Shown here: one piece after another, positions 22,901-36,000 of the stretch | Position numbering within the stretch: the first letter of the stretch is position 1 | Layout of the letters: every line of letters starts with the position of its first letter | Source: Yponomeuta sedellus | Taxonomy: Eukaryota > Arthropoda > Insecta > Lepidoptera > Yponomeutidae | Length of the DNA: 64,000 nucleotides | Direction of reading: 5' to 3' | Assembly: GCA_934045075.1 (NCBI GenBank) | Contig: OW203747.1 | Coordinates: 9,010,357 to 9,074,356 of the forward strand | Position numbers and translations under genes: made by a program | The notes under the pieces: model-generated | The model's input: only the letters and a program-made list of their open reading frames with translations | Databases searched by the model: none | What the model was told of the DNA's origin: nothing

Positions 22901-24062
22901 AAATAACTGATTTACTAAGGTCATGTCAGACTAGGTACACAAAATATTATTTAGGTGCAGTCAAACATTTGCTTATATATTACGCATACCAAATCTTGAA
23001 CGATTCCAATGAGTTTGTCAAATTTCATGCCAATGGTTTTCCCAAACGTCAATAATTAGACTTCTGATTGGTGTTTAAAGTGTAACTAAATCTAGTGACG
23101 TTAAATTACCGCATTATTAGCGTCTCACCTCTGGTTCCGAAGTAGTAAATAAAAGTGGCCGTTCGTCTTCGTCGTCTGCTACCATCTCACTAATAAATTC
23201 TGCTTCGACCTGATTAGAAATTTCGTTAAGTGAACCTCAACACATGACGTACCTACACACTATTTATGATTACTTACTTGTCCAATTTAATAAACAGGAC
23301 TCTGACCTAAAAATTGACATTTGTTGCCAAAACTTGATATTTTCTCGCAAGTTCATGAAGTTTGCTAAATAAAACTGGCAGCGTTTTATCTAGTGTCCCA
23401 GGTTCCTTCATTTATGAAAATTGGGCAGTTTTCGATTAAAAGTCATACTTTACCGATAGATTCTTGTTTACCAAAATTGACCAGCAAGGATAAATGGACT
23501 GTAATGTAAGCTCACACAGTCTCTATGTCAGTACGGATTGTCCCTAATATAAATTAAGTAATATTTTTAAATTGTTGCAAATCTTTTAGACCTACACCAC
23601 TTCTTGAATGTCACTTCAGTGGACATTTTACAAATATTATCCAAATCAAGAAATTGTGTAAAGCTGTTTTTGATCTTGAAAAATAAATTAATGGCCAAAT
23701 TACCGATATTGATCAATGATTAATAAAATTGAGTCCATAATTTTATTCACCTAGGTTCGTTAATACTGGGTAAATTAAATTAAATTAACCCCACTTAAGC
23801 CGTTAAACACCATGTAGGTCACAGGTGACCTCACCCAGCCTTAGTATTTTCGCCTTGGCGTTTAATGTGTTAAGTTGGTCACCTAGGTGAGGTGTTGGTG
23901 AATTAAGTGATATAAGAAAAAATCTGAATAGGTTTTTAAAATTGTCCTAAGCACGGGTTAGTGAATTAAAAATAAAAATAGTATAAAAAAAATCTGATTC
24001 ACTGTACTTACTTGCGCCATACAAGAAGAAATAACCAGTAGGCATAGTAATATCAACTTCAT
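19937..24062 (-). CDS. unknown secreted protein, nine exons (204 aa)
   Basis: Exons in order: 24012-24062, 23129-23209, 22335-22463, 21654-21713, 20881-20988, 20403-20474, 20301-20336, 20166-20208, 19937-19971. Phases agree throughout and all borders are GT-AG. The protein opens with a signal peptide, MKLILLCLLVISSCMAQ. Next comes an acidic stretch (MVADDEDER), a His/Tyr-rich stretch (SNPHYSYPHVHDN) ending in a dibasic GRRQQE, then SPEFVLAVAKKSLKEQ and DFWDAVYAEKLDP. A strongly basic segment, KRQKKRSRPQKL, lies at residues 168-179, followed by a C-terminus ending QSYSTARI. Apart from one Cys in the signal peptide there is no Cys, so it is not a cystine-knot factor. The basic clusters could be proprotein-convertase sites, making a hormone or precursor role conceivable, but I recognise no family. 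If exon 5 is not spliced, translation ends three codons later (VCI then stop). Confidence 0.65.
21794..21862 (+). repeat. tRNA-like SINE fragment (right duplication copy)
   Basis: Counterpart of 16392-16460, with the same degraded B box. Confidence 0.5.
22136..22325 (+). repeat. 5S-like SINE fragment (right duplication copy)
   Basis: Counterpart of 16738-16930. It lies just downstream of exon 3 of the secreted-protein gene. Confidence 0.6.
23254..23502. repeat. MITE with CTTGTCCAATTTAATAAACA inverted ends
   Basis: Same family as 1363-1604 and 63446-63701. The duplication breakpoint in the left copy falls inside this element. Confidence 0.7.
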
Positions 24063-24194
24063 ATTCGAAAATAATAGAGAAAAGAGTTCCCTACGTTGAT
24101 CAATCAACACAAAAGCAATAAAAGGTGGACACTTGATAAGATTAATTGGAAACCTCGTCGGGTTTGCTTTACAAAATAATTACTTTTAAGATAC

Positions 24195-24338
24195 GCGGCC
24201 GGTTTCTGAATTGAGAATTTCATTAAAAAGGTAAATATTTAAGTAACGTTCTGTCACGCTGCGTTCTGAAAAATCCGAAGAGACGGCACTACAGTTAACT
24301 ATTTACTAAGCGAAATTCTCAATTCAGAAACTGGCCCA
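24195..24338. repeat. MITE with GGCC(a/g)GTTTCTGAATTGA inverted ends
   Basis: The left end GGCCGGTTTCTGAATTGAGA and the right end TCTCAATTCAGAAACTGGCC are inverted repeats. A second member is at about 40640-40735. The rest of 24.06-25.36 kb, between the two divergently transcribed genes, shows only this and one tRNA-core repeat. Confidence 0.65.
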
Positions 24339-24605
24339 CACTCACCCAAAGCCTGTAAGCAACTTTGCTACAAAATTAGAGTTAACTGTTCAAAGGACAG
24401 CAACCCGCCTGGTCGCTACGAAAGATGGCACGAGTCACACGTTTTGTGGCGCTAAAATGTCAAAATTTGGCAAATGAATATGTATTGGAGATTCGCTACT
24501 TTTGACATTCAAAACGCGCGACTAGCATCATCATTACTACCCAGGCAGGCAGCAACGAAAATGTGAGATGCCCACTTTAACTTCAAAAGCCACTACTTTC
24601 CAGTA

Positions 24606-24785
24606 CTATATTAATTTAAAAACCTATTTAGAGGCTAAAAATTCCACCCATGCCGGGATTCGAACCCGCGACCTTTGGCTATCCGTGCCAGCGCTCTTTC
24701 CAACTGAGCTAATGGGCGACTCACCGGCATCAGTGAAATTTCGAACCTCTACAATATTCTCTGTATTACGTACAGCACGTATTAT
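24606..24785 (-). repeat. repeat with tRNA-like core, copy 4
   Basis: Reverse copy with core at 24645-24717 and the usual flanks on both sides. Confidence 0.75.
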
Positions 24786-25363
24786 TACTGTATAGCACGG
24801 ATTAGTGCATAAAAAAAATATAGTACTAACCATGTATTTCGGACGTTAGACGTTAGATCTAAGACTGTTGTGGGGGAACAAAGTCCTTGTATAGGTACAT
24901 AAAATGAATGCGGGACTCGATTATGACAAAAACTTTCATTTAATGGATCTCAGGGCGGTCGGCGTAACTAGAGAAATTCTTAAAGAGTGATACACACGTT
25001 CGAGTGTTATAAAATGTGTATATTTTTTGCCAGTAATGAAATGCTATCATAAACGCCTACCTAAAATACCAAGTACTATCAGTAGATCTATGTTACTAGC
25101 ACAAACTGACGAATTGAGAAGCTCCTTCTTTTTGAAGTCAAGAGAATACATTATTATGTGTTAGAATTGTCAAAAACGTATATGGCAACACAAAAAACGT
25201 CAAAGTCAATGTTGTTCTGCTTCTGCAATGCAAAACTTTAAATTAATCTGTGAACCATCATCTTTTGTGCGGTCAAAACTTTGTATAGCGCTATTTTCGC
25301 GATTATTTCCAATTCTGGAATTACTTTTGGTTTGTCTTGTGCATTTTAAAAACAGTCGCTATT

Positions 25364-26977
25364 ATGACTTTTCTCGAAGACACTTCAATCATCTTAATTT
25401 CTCAGGTAAACCGCAACATTTGTAGGTTATGTTTACGTATATGTTTACATAAACTCTGCAGATTTGCTATATTTTCTTATCAAATCTTATTAAATTAAAG
25501 TGTTGTCATCACTACAATGCCTTATCAAAGTTTTTTTCCTGCAAAATCTCCATAGTTTCACGTATAATGTCATTACGGATATCTAGGTTCACAATAGTTT
25601 TGTAGATGATCTGTTTGGTTTTTGACAATCATTACTCCATAGCATAGATCACATTTAGAAAGTAAATGATTGAAAATTAAGAAATGAAGATAAAACTGTG
25701 AAAACTGGTAATCTTCACTTCTGGTTTGCGGCAGCTTCCAATTCAGGCCAGCTAGTGCCAATTGACTTGCCCTCTTGGGCTTTAGATATTTTTCATGTGA
25801 TCCTCGGCCGCTCCCTCTTCATCTAGTTCACACTAATGCAAAGTTTTCTCAAAGAAATTGTGTCAATTTTTTTGACCCATCTCGTGTCAAGACTTGACTT
25901 TGCAAGAATTATTAATTTGTAAGTCATAGAGAGATTCAAAGATAATATGTTAGACACCTTTGCAAAAAACAAACTGTAAAAAAGAATTATGTTTTTTTCC
26001 GTTAGTGGCACGAGTGGATCTGATGGAGGCCCTTATTTAAGGTCGAAACGTCAATTGCAGCAAGTTGCTGTCTTAAATACACTATCTCTTAAAATACTTG
26101 ATAAACACTGTTAGATTTTACAAGATGTAACAGCATATTAAATAAACTACCTCTAAAGAGTGCTTATAAAAATTGTGTTCCTAAAAATAAGCCTGTTAAA
26201 AATTAATGGCATAATTTTCAGACAGTTTTCTTCGTGGGAGGGTGGATATTCTTCGTGAAACAGCTGTTCCGTGACTATGAGGTCCACCACACGTTGGTGC
26301 AGCTTATATTCTCCGTCACATTCGCCCTCAGCTGCACAATGTTTGAACTGATCATATTTGAGATTATTGGATATCTCGATTCAAGGTGGGTACTTGTCAG
26401 TCTCCTGATTATTATAAGCTTTCCGTTTTTACTTCATCACCATTTTACTGTGGGAGGCCAAGCAAGTCCGGGATGCGTATTGTATTGATAGTAACCCGAA
26501 AAAAAAAATTATAAAGTCTGATTTTATTATTATTATCACTCCTAACTAGATCTGAGATTACCTCACTTAGCCTCAAATTTAGGCCATTTAACATAGCAAA
26601 TACTGAGGAATGTAAACACCTCGAACAGTTCTGTTTCCTCGCAATGTTTATCTTCACAGTCAACAAGTAGCATTGCTGCTACAAATGTTTGCATTAGAAA
26701 ACGAACACTCACCAAGATTCAAACCCACAACCTCACTCATATGAGCCACGAGCTACTGCATGCTACCACTGCCTCACCAGCACAAATGGTTTATTAACAG
26801 TCGCATAATTTACTATTCAGCTCTAAGTATTACGATACAATATCAACCCTTGTATGTCCCTACTGCTGGGGCACGGGTCTATTCCTGCATCACAGGAAGG
26901 TTAGGCCGCACTCCACCACGCTAAGTATAGTACTAGTAAATTATGCCGATCTATGAGCAGTTTGCAGTGCGAGCGTT

Positions 26978-27051
<74 letters not shown>

Positions 27052-30000
27052 AGCTTTTAACCCAATAAACTTACATTACTGCTTGAGTGGGGTTAATCAG
27101 ATCGCAATTTCCAATATTCAAACCAAACATACATGCAACATCAGCCTTTTCATTAGGAATTATGTCATCTAAAACATAAAAGTTTAACAGAAATGGGCAT
27201 CACCTTAAAATTAATCAATAAAACTAACTGAGCAAGCATGGCACTGATTTGACGACGACATTTTTCAAATGACATCAAAATTCAATGACAATATAAATGT
27301 ATGAATACCCATTGGGCTGTGTGCTTAGTGCGAGTTTTTTAACTACTCGATCGCGTTAACGTAAACTCATATTTCTATGGCATCGAGGAAGCGCCACCTA
27401 GCGACAAGTATGGAAATTAAAATTGCTGAGTGCGAGTTGTAATGGTTTACGTTGAAAAGTGAACACGTTTACCAGCCAAAACACGAATAAACGCGAGTGC
27501 GAGTTGTACTGCGACAGCGTTTTGCCAGTTCGAACGGCTAACTTACTCATACTCACTACTCAATGCTCGATTAACGCGGTAGTAAAGTTATTCGATTGGA
27601 TCTGTCAAAACTCGCACTAAGCACTATGACTCCACGTGAGTAATTAATGGTTAAAAGTTAAGGAGTGTCTTGTTTCAGCTCAAGATATTTCCATTGGAAC
27701 CTGGGCTTGTATTCGCTGCTATTCATGGTGATAGCTCTGATACCATTTTACATTGCGTACTGCTGCATTAGCAATATTAGATTTGGTAAGGCAATAGTTT
27801 CATTATTCATTTTAGTACCTACGTTTCTGCTAGCATGCACTGAAATATATGCATAACGACGGGGGCTTTGGTCTTCTTTGGTCTTCGGGGCTGCAAGTGA
27901 TGCAAATTACTTCAGCCAGATGTCGCTGCCTGTACGTAATACAAAGAATATTGTAAAGAGGTTCGAAATTTCACTGATACCGGTGAGTCGCCCATTAGCT
28001 CAGTTAGAAAGAGCGCTGGCACGGATAGCCAGAGGTCGCGTATTCAAACGCCGGCATGGGTGGAATTTTTAGCCTCTAAAATAGGTATGTCAACGAGTGT
28101 TATTGATAAAATCTGGTCAAGTGCTAGTCAGACGTTCGCCGAGAGTTCCGATCACATTTGTAAAAGTAAAATCCATACAAATAACGACATAAGTGATATT
28201 TAAGAAGCGGTATCTAAGATTCACTTATGTGTAATGATTAAAAAAATTGTTTAAATTTCTTTTTGCAGTGTCCAAGAATATGATAAGGCCGCTGACTATG
28301 TTCGTCTGGTTCATATACCTTTACTTCTTCTGGAAGATTGGCGACCCATTTCCAATATTAAGTCCTAAACAGGTGAGATACCTAACTGAAGAGAACAGTA
28401 ATTTGCAGAGATAAAGTGCTTAAGAAACTCCCTCAAGGAGCCCTTCCCATACAAAAGTATAGTCTGTTAGCTTTTAGAATATACCTGGGGCTCTAGAGTA
28501 GGCTTCGGTTTTCGCCAATTTTTGCCGGTTTACGTACTGATTTCAAAATTAAGTGTCATATTAGTTCCGATTTCGAAATTAAGTGTCATATTAGTTCCGA
28601 TATTTATATTACACGAATATATCCGATTCTATCCGATAGTAGCCGAGGTATATTCTAAAAGCTAACAGGTTTTTGTTTCCCAACGACACGTCGGACCGCA
28701 CCGAAACTTATCGTTATCAACCCTTGTAGGTCGCCACTGCTGGGGCACGGGTCTCTTCCTGCATCGCAGGAAGGTTAGTCCATACTCCACGCCGGGGGCC
28801 AAGTCCGGGTTGGTGGAGGATTGTATGACAGTGGCGGGCCTTACTATCAGAAGTTATCAAGCCGCCCATAAGGCCTCTGAAATGGCTTAACGACTGCAAT
28901 TACACGACAGCCAGCACCAACGGCTCGTGCCCCAGCAGTGGGGACATACAAAGGGTTGAAATCCTATCATCATTAAGAATTTATTGAATAACAAGAGTTT
29001 ACATTGGGTTGGAATTGTACAAAATGTAGCCTTTAAAACCATTTATTTCCAGGGCATCTTCTCGATAGAGCAAGGCGTGTCTCGGATAGGCGTGATCGGT
29101 GTCACAGTGATGGCACTCCTCTCCGGGTTTGGTGCTGTCAACTACCCTTACACCTCTATGGCGATATTTATTAGGTAAGAAATAGAAAAGTAATGAACTA
29201 TCTACCTATCAATCCATCTATCTAATTATCTATCCATATATTGTCGCAGTCCTATCAAGAACCATCTAGAATAGAGCCTTCTGGAAGCGTATCGAATAGT
29301 CGCCGCATGTTTCGTTTTAGTAACGAAGATGACTCGTATGTCTACTACCAGAAGGTTCACAACCTGACATGAAGCTGTTCTAGAGTCGTTGTCACGTGCA
29401 CCGAGGGATGGTACGTGCGGAAATATTCGAGAATCCTTGCCGGCGAATATAAATAGCGACCGCCGCGGCGCGCGAAAACTTGCGAAGAGTAAACTTCGAG
29501 CGAACCTACCTGCGAAACGAGTGATAACCTACGACCTCAGCGATACTATTGGGCTTCGATTGGACCCGCGATTTGGAAACCTCCGTGTAGACTTCGTGTT
29601 GTGAAGACCTGCAGACCAGACCCTGCGTGAATAAATACTAAGAAGTTGTCATTGGCGTTTTACCTCCAAATCTAGAACCCTAACCCGTAACAATATCGGT
29701 CCGGACCAAGTCCGGACATCTAACTGTCTTCATATTTCAGATAGATTTTGGCGATAAGACCGCCAATTGCACGCTATGTAACTTAGATATGAAACATAAT
29801 TTAAACTTTCACGACTTGAAAACATTGTTAGAATATTTTCGGGGCTTAATCGCGTAGTAATTTATTGCTATTTTACCTCGACGTTTCGACGACGTTACAG
29901 TCATCGTGGTGACGAGAGACTGATGGCTGGCACCCGTTCGCGTCTTCGGCTGATGAGGTTTCAGACTACCCTCAATCAGCCGTCACAATGCACTATTAAG

Positions 30001-33000
30001 GTTGCGACACACTACACAATGTCGGACGATAAGCCATGCGACTTTTTTCGATTCGAACACTTCTTGATGACCGGATCCCACGTTTGCGACAGTTTAAAAC
30101 CACCACAACCAGTTAGATATTTAAGTTTTTCATGTACCATCAAAATCTAATGTTCGCAGGCCTGTAACGGAGTCCGACGTCCTCTCCATAGAGAAGAAAC
30201 TCCTACAAACGATGGACATGATACTCGTGAAGAAGAAAAGGATAGCGCTAGCCGAGGTGAACACCGTGGGAGCGAGACAGCAGTACGGCGTCCTGGACCA
30301 GTCAAACCTCAAGAGCCGCGGCGGTTTCTGGACCAATATACTGTCCAGCGTTGGCAGTTATAACCCTCTGAGTCAGGGGCATGAGAGTAAGTCTTTGACA
30401 TACATACTCGTATATAAACTCATAATTTTTTGCATTAAAATGTGAAAATTACTTTGAAATTCCGCCAAAAATCCCAGAAGCACCGTGCGGTTAGTTAATG
30501 CACTGGTAATAACCGTCACGTAATCTAACGTTAGATTACGTTATCGGGGGGCGGGACGCCCTAGCCTATAAATACGGAGTGTTTTTGCTGTGACGGTTAC
30601 ATGTAAGGCTGAGGATGCCTCCGCTCCGGATGGTGCTTGTGGGATTTTTGGCGGAATTTAGCAAAGTTATTTTCACATTTTAATGCTATCAGTCAGTTTC
30701 TTACAAAAGTAGGGAAATCATTAGTGCGGCGGCCAGACACACAAATAGCACTCGTTCACGAGCGTAACGCTGTGGTCAGCCATCATCAGTCTCAACCATT
30801 TCGGAGAAACATAGGAAACCCGGCCACCACGCCACCATTCGATTGACCTTAAGCAAATCTGCAAATTGAGTTCTTATCAGTTATATCACTCGTGTGACAG
30901 GCCCGCCACTGTCTTACAATCCAATCCTTCAGCAAGCAGTACTTGGCCCCCGTGGTGGAGTATGGCCTAAGTTTCCTGAGATACAGGAAAAGACCCGTGC
31001 CCCAGCAGTGGGGACATGCAAGGGTTGATATCGATATCACTCATCTTCCTCCAGACATAAGCCAGCTCAAGGAAGAGATCTCCGGTCTGGAGGAGCTCTC
31101 TCGGCAGCTTTTCCTGGAGGCGCACGCCGCCCGCACCATGCGCGAGAAGATCGAGTGGTCCACCACCTTCCAGGGCCGCTACTTCAACTGCCTCGGCTAC
31201 TTCTTCTCGCTCTACTGCCTTTGGAAGATATTCATCGTGAGTACTGGCCTCTGCGAAGCGAGCGAAGAAGCGCTCGTGGCCTAATCGAACCGAGTGATTG
31301 GAATCAATCACTTTGCGTTAAGCAACTACAGGCGCGGTCAGGTGCTGGATGGGTGACCGTCCCATGACTACTTCTAGTGGCATTTTTTCCGAGCGCTTCC
31401 GTGCTTCGCAAGGCACGTTAAGCAGTTGGTGCCGGCTGTCATATAATGGCAGTCGTTAAGCCATGTCAGAGGCCTTATGGGCGGCTTGATAACTTCTGAC
31501 AGTAAGGCCCGCCACTGTCTTACAATCCTCCACCAACCCGGACTTGGCCCCGTGGTGGAGTATGGCCTAACCTTCCCACCATTCAGGAAGAGACCCGTGC
31601 CCTAACCGTGGGGACTTATAAAGGGTTGATATCTACTGGCCTCTGCATCTACGTAATGAGATGATTTATACGGCTTCCAGTGGTATCTCCACTAGCACTA
31701 GATGGGAAAAGGGACTACTCGGACGCTGCAGTGCATGGGACATTGTTTTGGATGGCGTAAGCTTGCCCAGCACCTATACAGTCCTGACAGCGATCTACTT
31801 ATAGAAACGCTTAATTAAATCAATATTTTAATTTGTTTTCACTTTTTTATTGAATCCCTAGCCTAGTTGCGGGTCTCGACACACGACTGACACCTAAACA
31901 AAGCTTAACTATTTTTATTTAAAATAATTCAAACTTGACTGGAGGGTTGCGCTGGCGAACTGTAATTACCATGCTACATTCTGACACCTCAAAGAAAATT
32001 TGCGCATACGACTTTGTGAGAATACATGAAACAGATTTTTATGCGATTTCAATTATTTTGCGTCTAAGCTTTCAATTCTCATCAGCGAGACTCTGCTCCC
32101 AAGGAACCAATTCTCAATTCACTAGCAAAGAATTCGTATACGACTCTTTCGGTTTATGACTTGAATTCTACATAAAAAGTTGAGCGACAGCCAAAATCTG
32201 TATTCTGAACGCCATGCTAGATGGAATTCGAATGAGAAAACAAATGTGTAATGACTCTGTCGAGTTATCTTATCTTATTTTTATGCGACGAATGTCTAAG
32301 CCTTCGAATATTTTGCGTCTCGCTTTCAATTCTCATGGGCGAGAATCGGCTCACAGGTCTTGGACCGAGCCACAACACTTTTTATTTTTCCCTATCCTAA
32401 TCCACCCCCTTGTAGTGCTTCCTACAAGGAGCTTTCGCGCGCCTCACGCGTGCTGGCCAGCGGAATACTCTCGCCACCGCGCGACATAAATAGTCACGTC
32501 AAGTAACTCGTTTTTGCTGTCACGAATTTTCTGGTGCACCCAATTATATTGTGATTATATTCCTGCTGATTCCTAAAACATACATACATAACCTCACGCC
32601 TGTATCTCAGAGGGGTAGGCAGAGACCAGGAAGTGCCACTTGCCATGATCTTGACAAATCACCTTCGCTTCATCAACGTTCACAAGTCGTTGCATGCGCG
32701 CACGCCGGTTCCGGGTACTTTTTATCTTTTCCTTTGCTAATACATCCCCGATTTAGTCGATGTAAGTCCGTCTGGGACGTCTCTTACCAGCCCTTCCACT
32801 CACATTCGCAATATATATTTGTTTCGTCAATCTTTCTTCCATCATCCTCTCCACATGTCCAAACCAACCAAATTCCTAAAACCTTCTTATCATTTCTTTG
32901 TTGAGGAGAAATTGTATCCCTCCTCACACCCTATTTAATACAGCAAGTCATAGTAAAAAAAATAACAATTTACCACCCAAAGAAATGAAATGAAAATAAT

Positions 33001-36000
33001 TTATTTTCATAAGTTAGTTACATGAGCAAACGCGCCTGGCTAGGCATTCCGTACATTCGATTCAGGTCATAAATATTTCTGATACATTGTGTTTCTCTCC
33101 CCCAGTCGACGATAAACATCGTGTTCGACCGCGTCGGCAAAAAGGACCCTGTGACCAAGGGCTTAGAGATCGTTGTCCACTGGCTGGGCCTCAATATAGA
33201 CGTCTCTTTCTGGTCGCAGCACGTCTCCTTCATACTTGTTGGCTGCATAGTGCTCACTAGTATAAGAGGGTTACTGCTCACTCTCACTAAGGTAAGTTTT
33301 AATATAGTTTCTGAGCGTATATCATAGTATCAATAACCTTTTAATGACTTACATAGTTTTATATTTAACAATCGTGATCGTTTTTATCATTCACGATTCC
33401 TCTCCTTTGGAACCTCCCCTTCCAAAGGAGTGATCTTACAACCCTTCCCGGAGGGTAGTACGCCTCTCTACATAGGGGTGATAGTATAGAGGGTGGGTGA
33501 TCGCCAATCAGGAAAGGGGTGATCATACACCCCTTTCGAGAGGGGTGATCGTACACCCCTTTCCAAAGAGGTGGTCATTGGGACTTTTCTACTGGTGTCA
33601 ACGACCAACAGTGGAGGCAGACTCGAGTCTGATCAGAATGGAAGTGATCGCCTTCAACGTTCGTTCCAGTCCTTCTACAAGATCCCCTTGATTGAGATCC
33701 TCATTCTAAAGGGGTGATCGTACACCCCTCTTCAAAGGGGCGATCGTACACCCCGTTTCAAAGGGGTGATCGTTCACCCCTTTTCAAAGGGGTGATCGTT
33801 CACCCCTTTACTAATGGGTTATCGTACACCCCTTTTCAGAGGGGTGATCATACACCCCTTTTGAGAGGGGTGTTTGTACACCCCTTTCCAAAGGAGTGGT
33901 CATTGGGACTTTTCACCGGTGTCAACGATCAACAATGAAGACAGAAGACTGGGGTGAGTCTGATCGAACTGCAAGTGATCGACTCCAACCTTGGTTCCAG
34001 TTCTTCTACAAGATCTCCTCGTCGAAGTCGTCGAACGTGATCGTGCTAGTGCTGGCCCAGATCATGGGCATGTACTTCTGTTCGTCCGTGCTGCTCATGC
34101 GCATGAATATGCCGCCCGAATACCGGATCATTATCACGCAGGTGAGTCTGGTGTGGAAGAAAATGTTACCCATCTATTGTATAGAATCAGGCGTTACTTT
34201 GCGGAAATCCATAATAGCATACCTACGGATATACCTAAGACCGTAGCTACGGATTGTGAATGGCCGCTACTTATTGTAATTAATTTCTAAATATAGCGTG
34301 CCAAAACGTACGTTCCGTAGGCCTTTCGAAAGTTGTGCATGTAAAATTAAAAACTAAGAACGACCGCCGCTAACAGATAAACCAAACAGGTTTCCGAGAG
34401 CGGCTGGATTATAAGGAACACTTGTTATTTTACATATTTCACAAATAAAAAAAAATCAAATTAAAAAGTTACAATTACTTTGCTAAATTCCGCCAAAAAT
34501 CCCACAAGCACCATGCGCTTAGTTAATGCACCGCCCTTCCCTTCCACTTTTTCAAGCAGAAGCAAGACACGAACACACCACCACCGGCACAAATACTTGT
34601 GTGAGAAAATGCGCGACGCGTTTCGCCTCTAACACGAGGCATCCTCAGGCTCCCAAATGACTTGCATTTGGGAGCCTGAGGATGCCTCGCGGAATTTAGC
34701 AAAGTAATTTTAACTTTTTAATGCTGTGTGTTACCCATCTATAAATTACTAGCTGTGGCCCGCGGTGTTACCCGCGACGACCTCTGTGGCGCAGCGGTTT
34801 GGCACGCTGACTGTAAAATCAAAGGTCTCGGGTTCGATCCCCGGCCGGGTCAAACTAGGAAACGAACTTTTCTGGTTTGTCTCGGGTCTTGGATGTGATC
34901 TATGTATTTATTGTATTAAATCTATCGTCGAGTTAGCATCTGAAACACAAGTAATTTGTAATTTTTCCATGGGAATAAGATATTTTCCCGCAGTAAAACG
35001 TGATTTCAAAATAAAGTGTTCCTATTCTCCAAGCGTCAAGAACGAATCGACTGCGAGTTTTGTTAATCACGGTAATATTATAAAGGTGAAAGTTTGCGAG
35101 TGTGTATGTTTGTTACTTCTTCACGTCTAAACGGCTGGAGCGATTTTAATAAAATTCGTTATGGATTCAAATTCAAATTCAAATAATTTTATTTCAACGT
35201 AAAGAATTTACATTCTGTTTGCTGAATGTCAATGTACAATGTAAAATGTAAGCCGCCGCCTTCGGGCCGTATTGTAGTGGAGAAAAAGGCAGCGGAAAAA
35301 AAAACTCCACTCTGACCATCTTTTCTCAAATCTTCTTAAAACCAAATACATCAGTTGCCATTATGTAAACCTAATAAGATTTCATGATTGCCATTAACAA
35401 CCCCAAATGCCAAAGCATCAGTCAAATGTCTCACAATATTAGGGGAAAACATCATTGCTGCGGCCAGACACACGAACAGCACTCGTTCACGAGCATAACG
35501 CAGTGCTCAGCCATCACCAGTCTCAACCATTTTGGAGGGAGATAGATGACCCGAACACCACGCTACCATTCGAATGACCTTTAGCAAACTTGCAGTTAAG
35601 TTTTTGTCAGTTATATAATGTATCATATAGTTATTAATATGCAATCACGTTGTCTGTACACACTTGTATGATAAAATATGTTATACTTAGTTATACTTAA
35701 CAATACAATCGCGGTGGAATTGGTTTACTACCACGGATTAGGATCGTTTATATAGTCGTCTATTCTATAATATGCCTTTTTACATAGCGAATTTTTAATG
35801 AAAGTTTTAAATTTATTTTCAGACAAGCATAGAACACGTTCTGGAATTTCGTTGTAAAAACGAACGCAGTAACCTACAAATGATGTGCCTACCTTGGCTA
35901 ATCGGAATTTAGTACAAGCAACCTTGTTTCTATTCCTTGTGTTTACGTTATGAACGTCCCTATTTAATTTAAACATAGTTATATTTTTTCGGACATACAT

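Larger units (their letters stand above)
18591..23365. repeat. right copy of the tandem segmental duplication
   Basis: Direct copy of 10875-17937. It is the empty site for both DNA transposons of the left copy and has one private 470-bp MITE. A further short private stretch occurs at about 18.995-19.08 kb, where the left copy has a different, shorter sequence. It holds exons 2-9 of the intact secreted-protein gene. Confidence 0.9.

Noticed and set aside
30967..31311. Minus-strand 114-codon ORF
   Set aside because: Antisense shadow of GPR89 exon 7 and its flanking SINEs.
32551..32904. 117-codon plus-strand ORF
   Set aside because: It falls in a dispersed repeat (CTGTATCTCAGAGGGGTAGG) that recurs elsewhere in the window. 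No splice sites or family support.
33700..33910. CRISPR-like array
   Set aside because: Repeats about 20 bases long with short spacers, but spacers are not unique and the units are self-complementary. The context is an animal intron.
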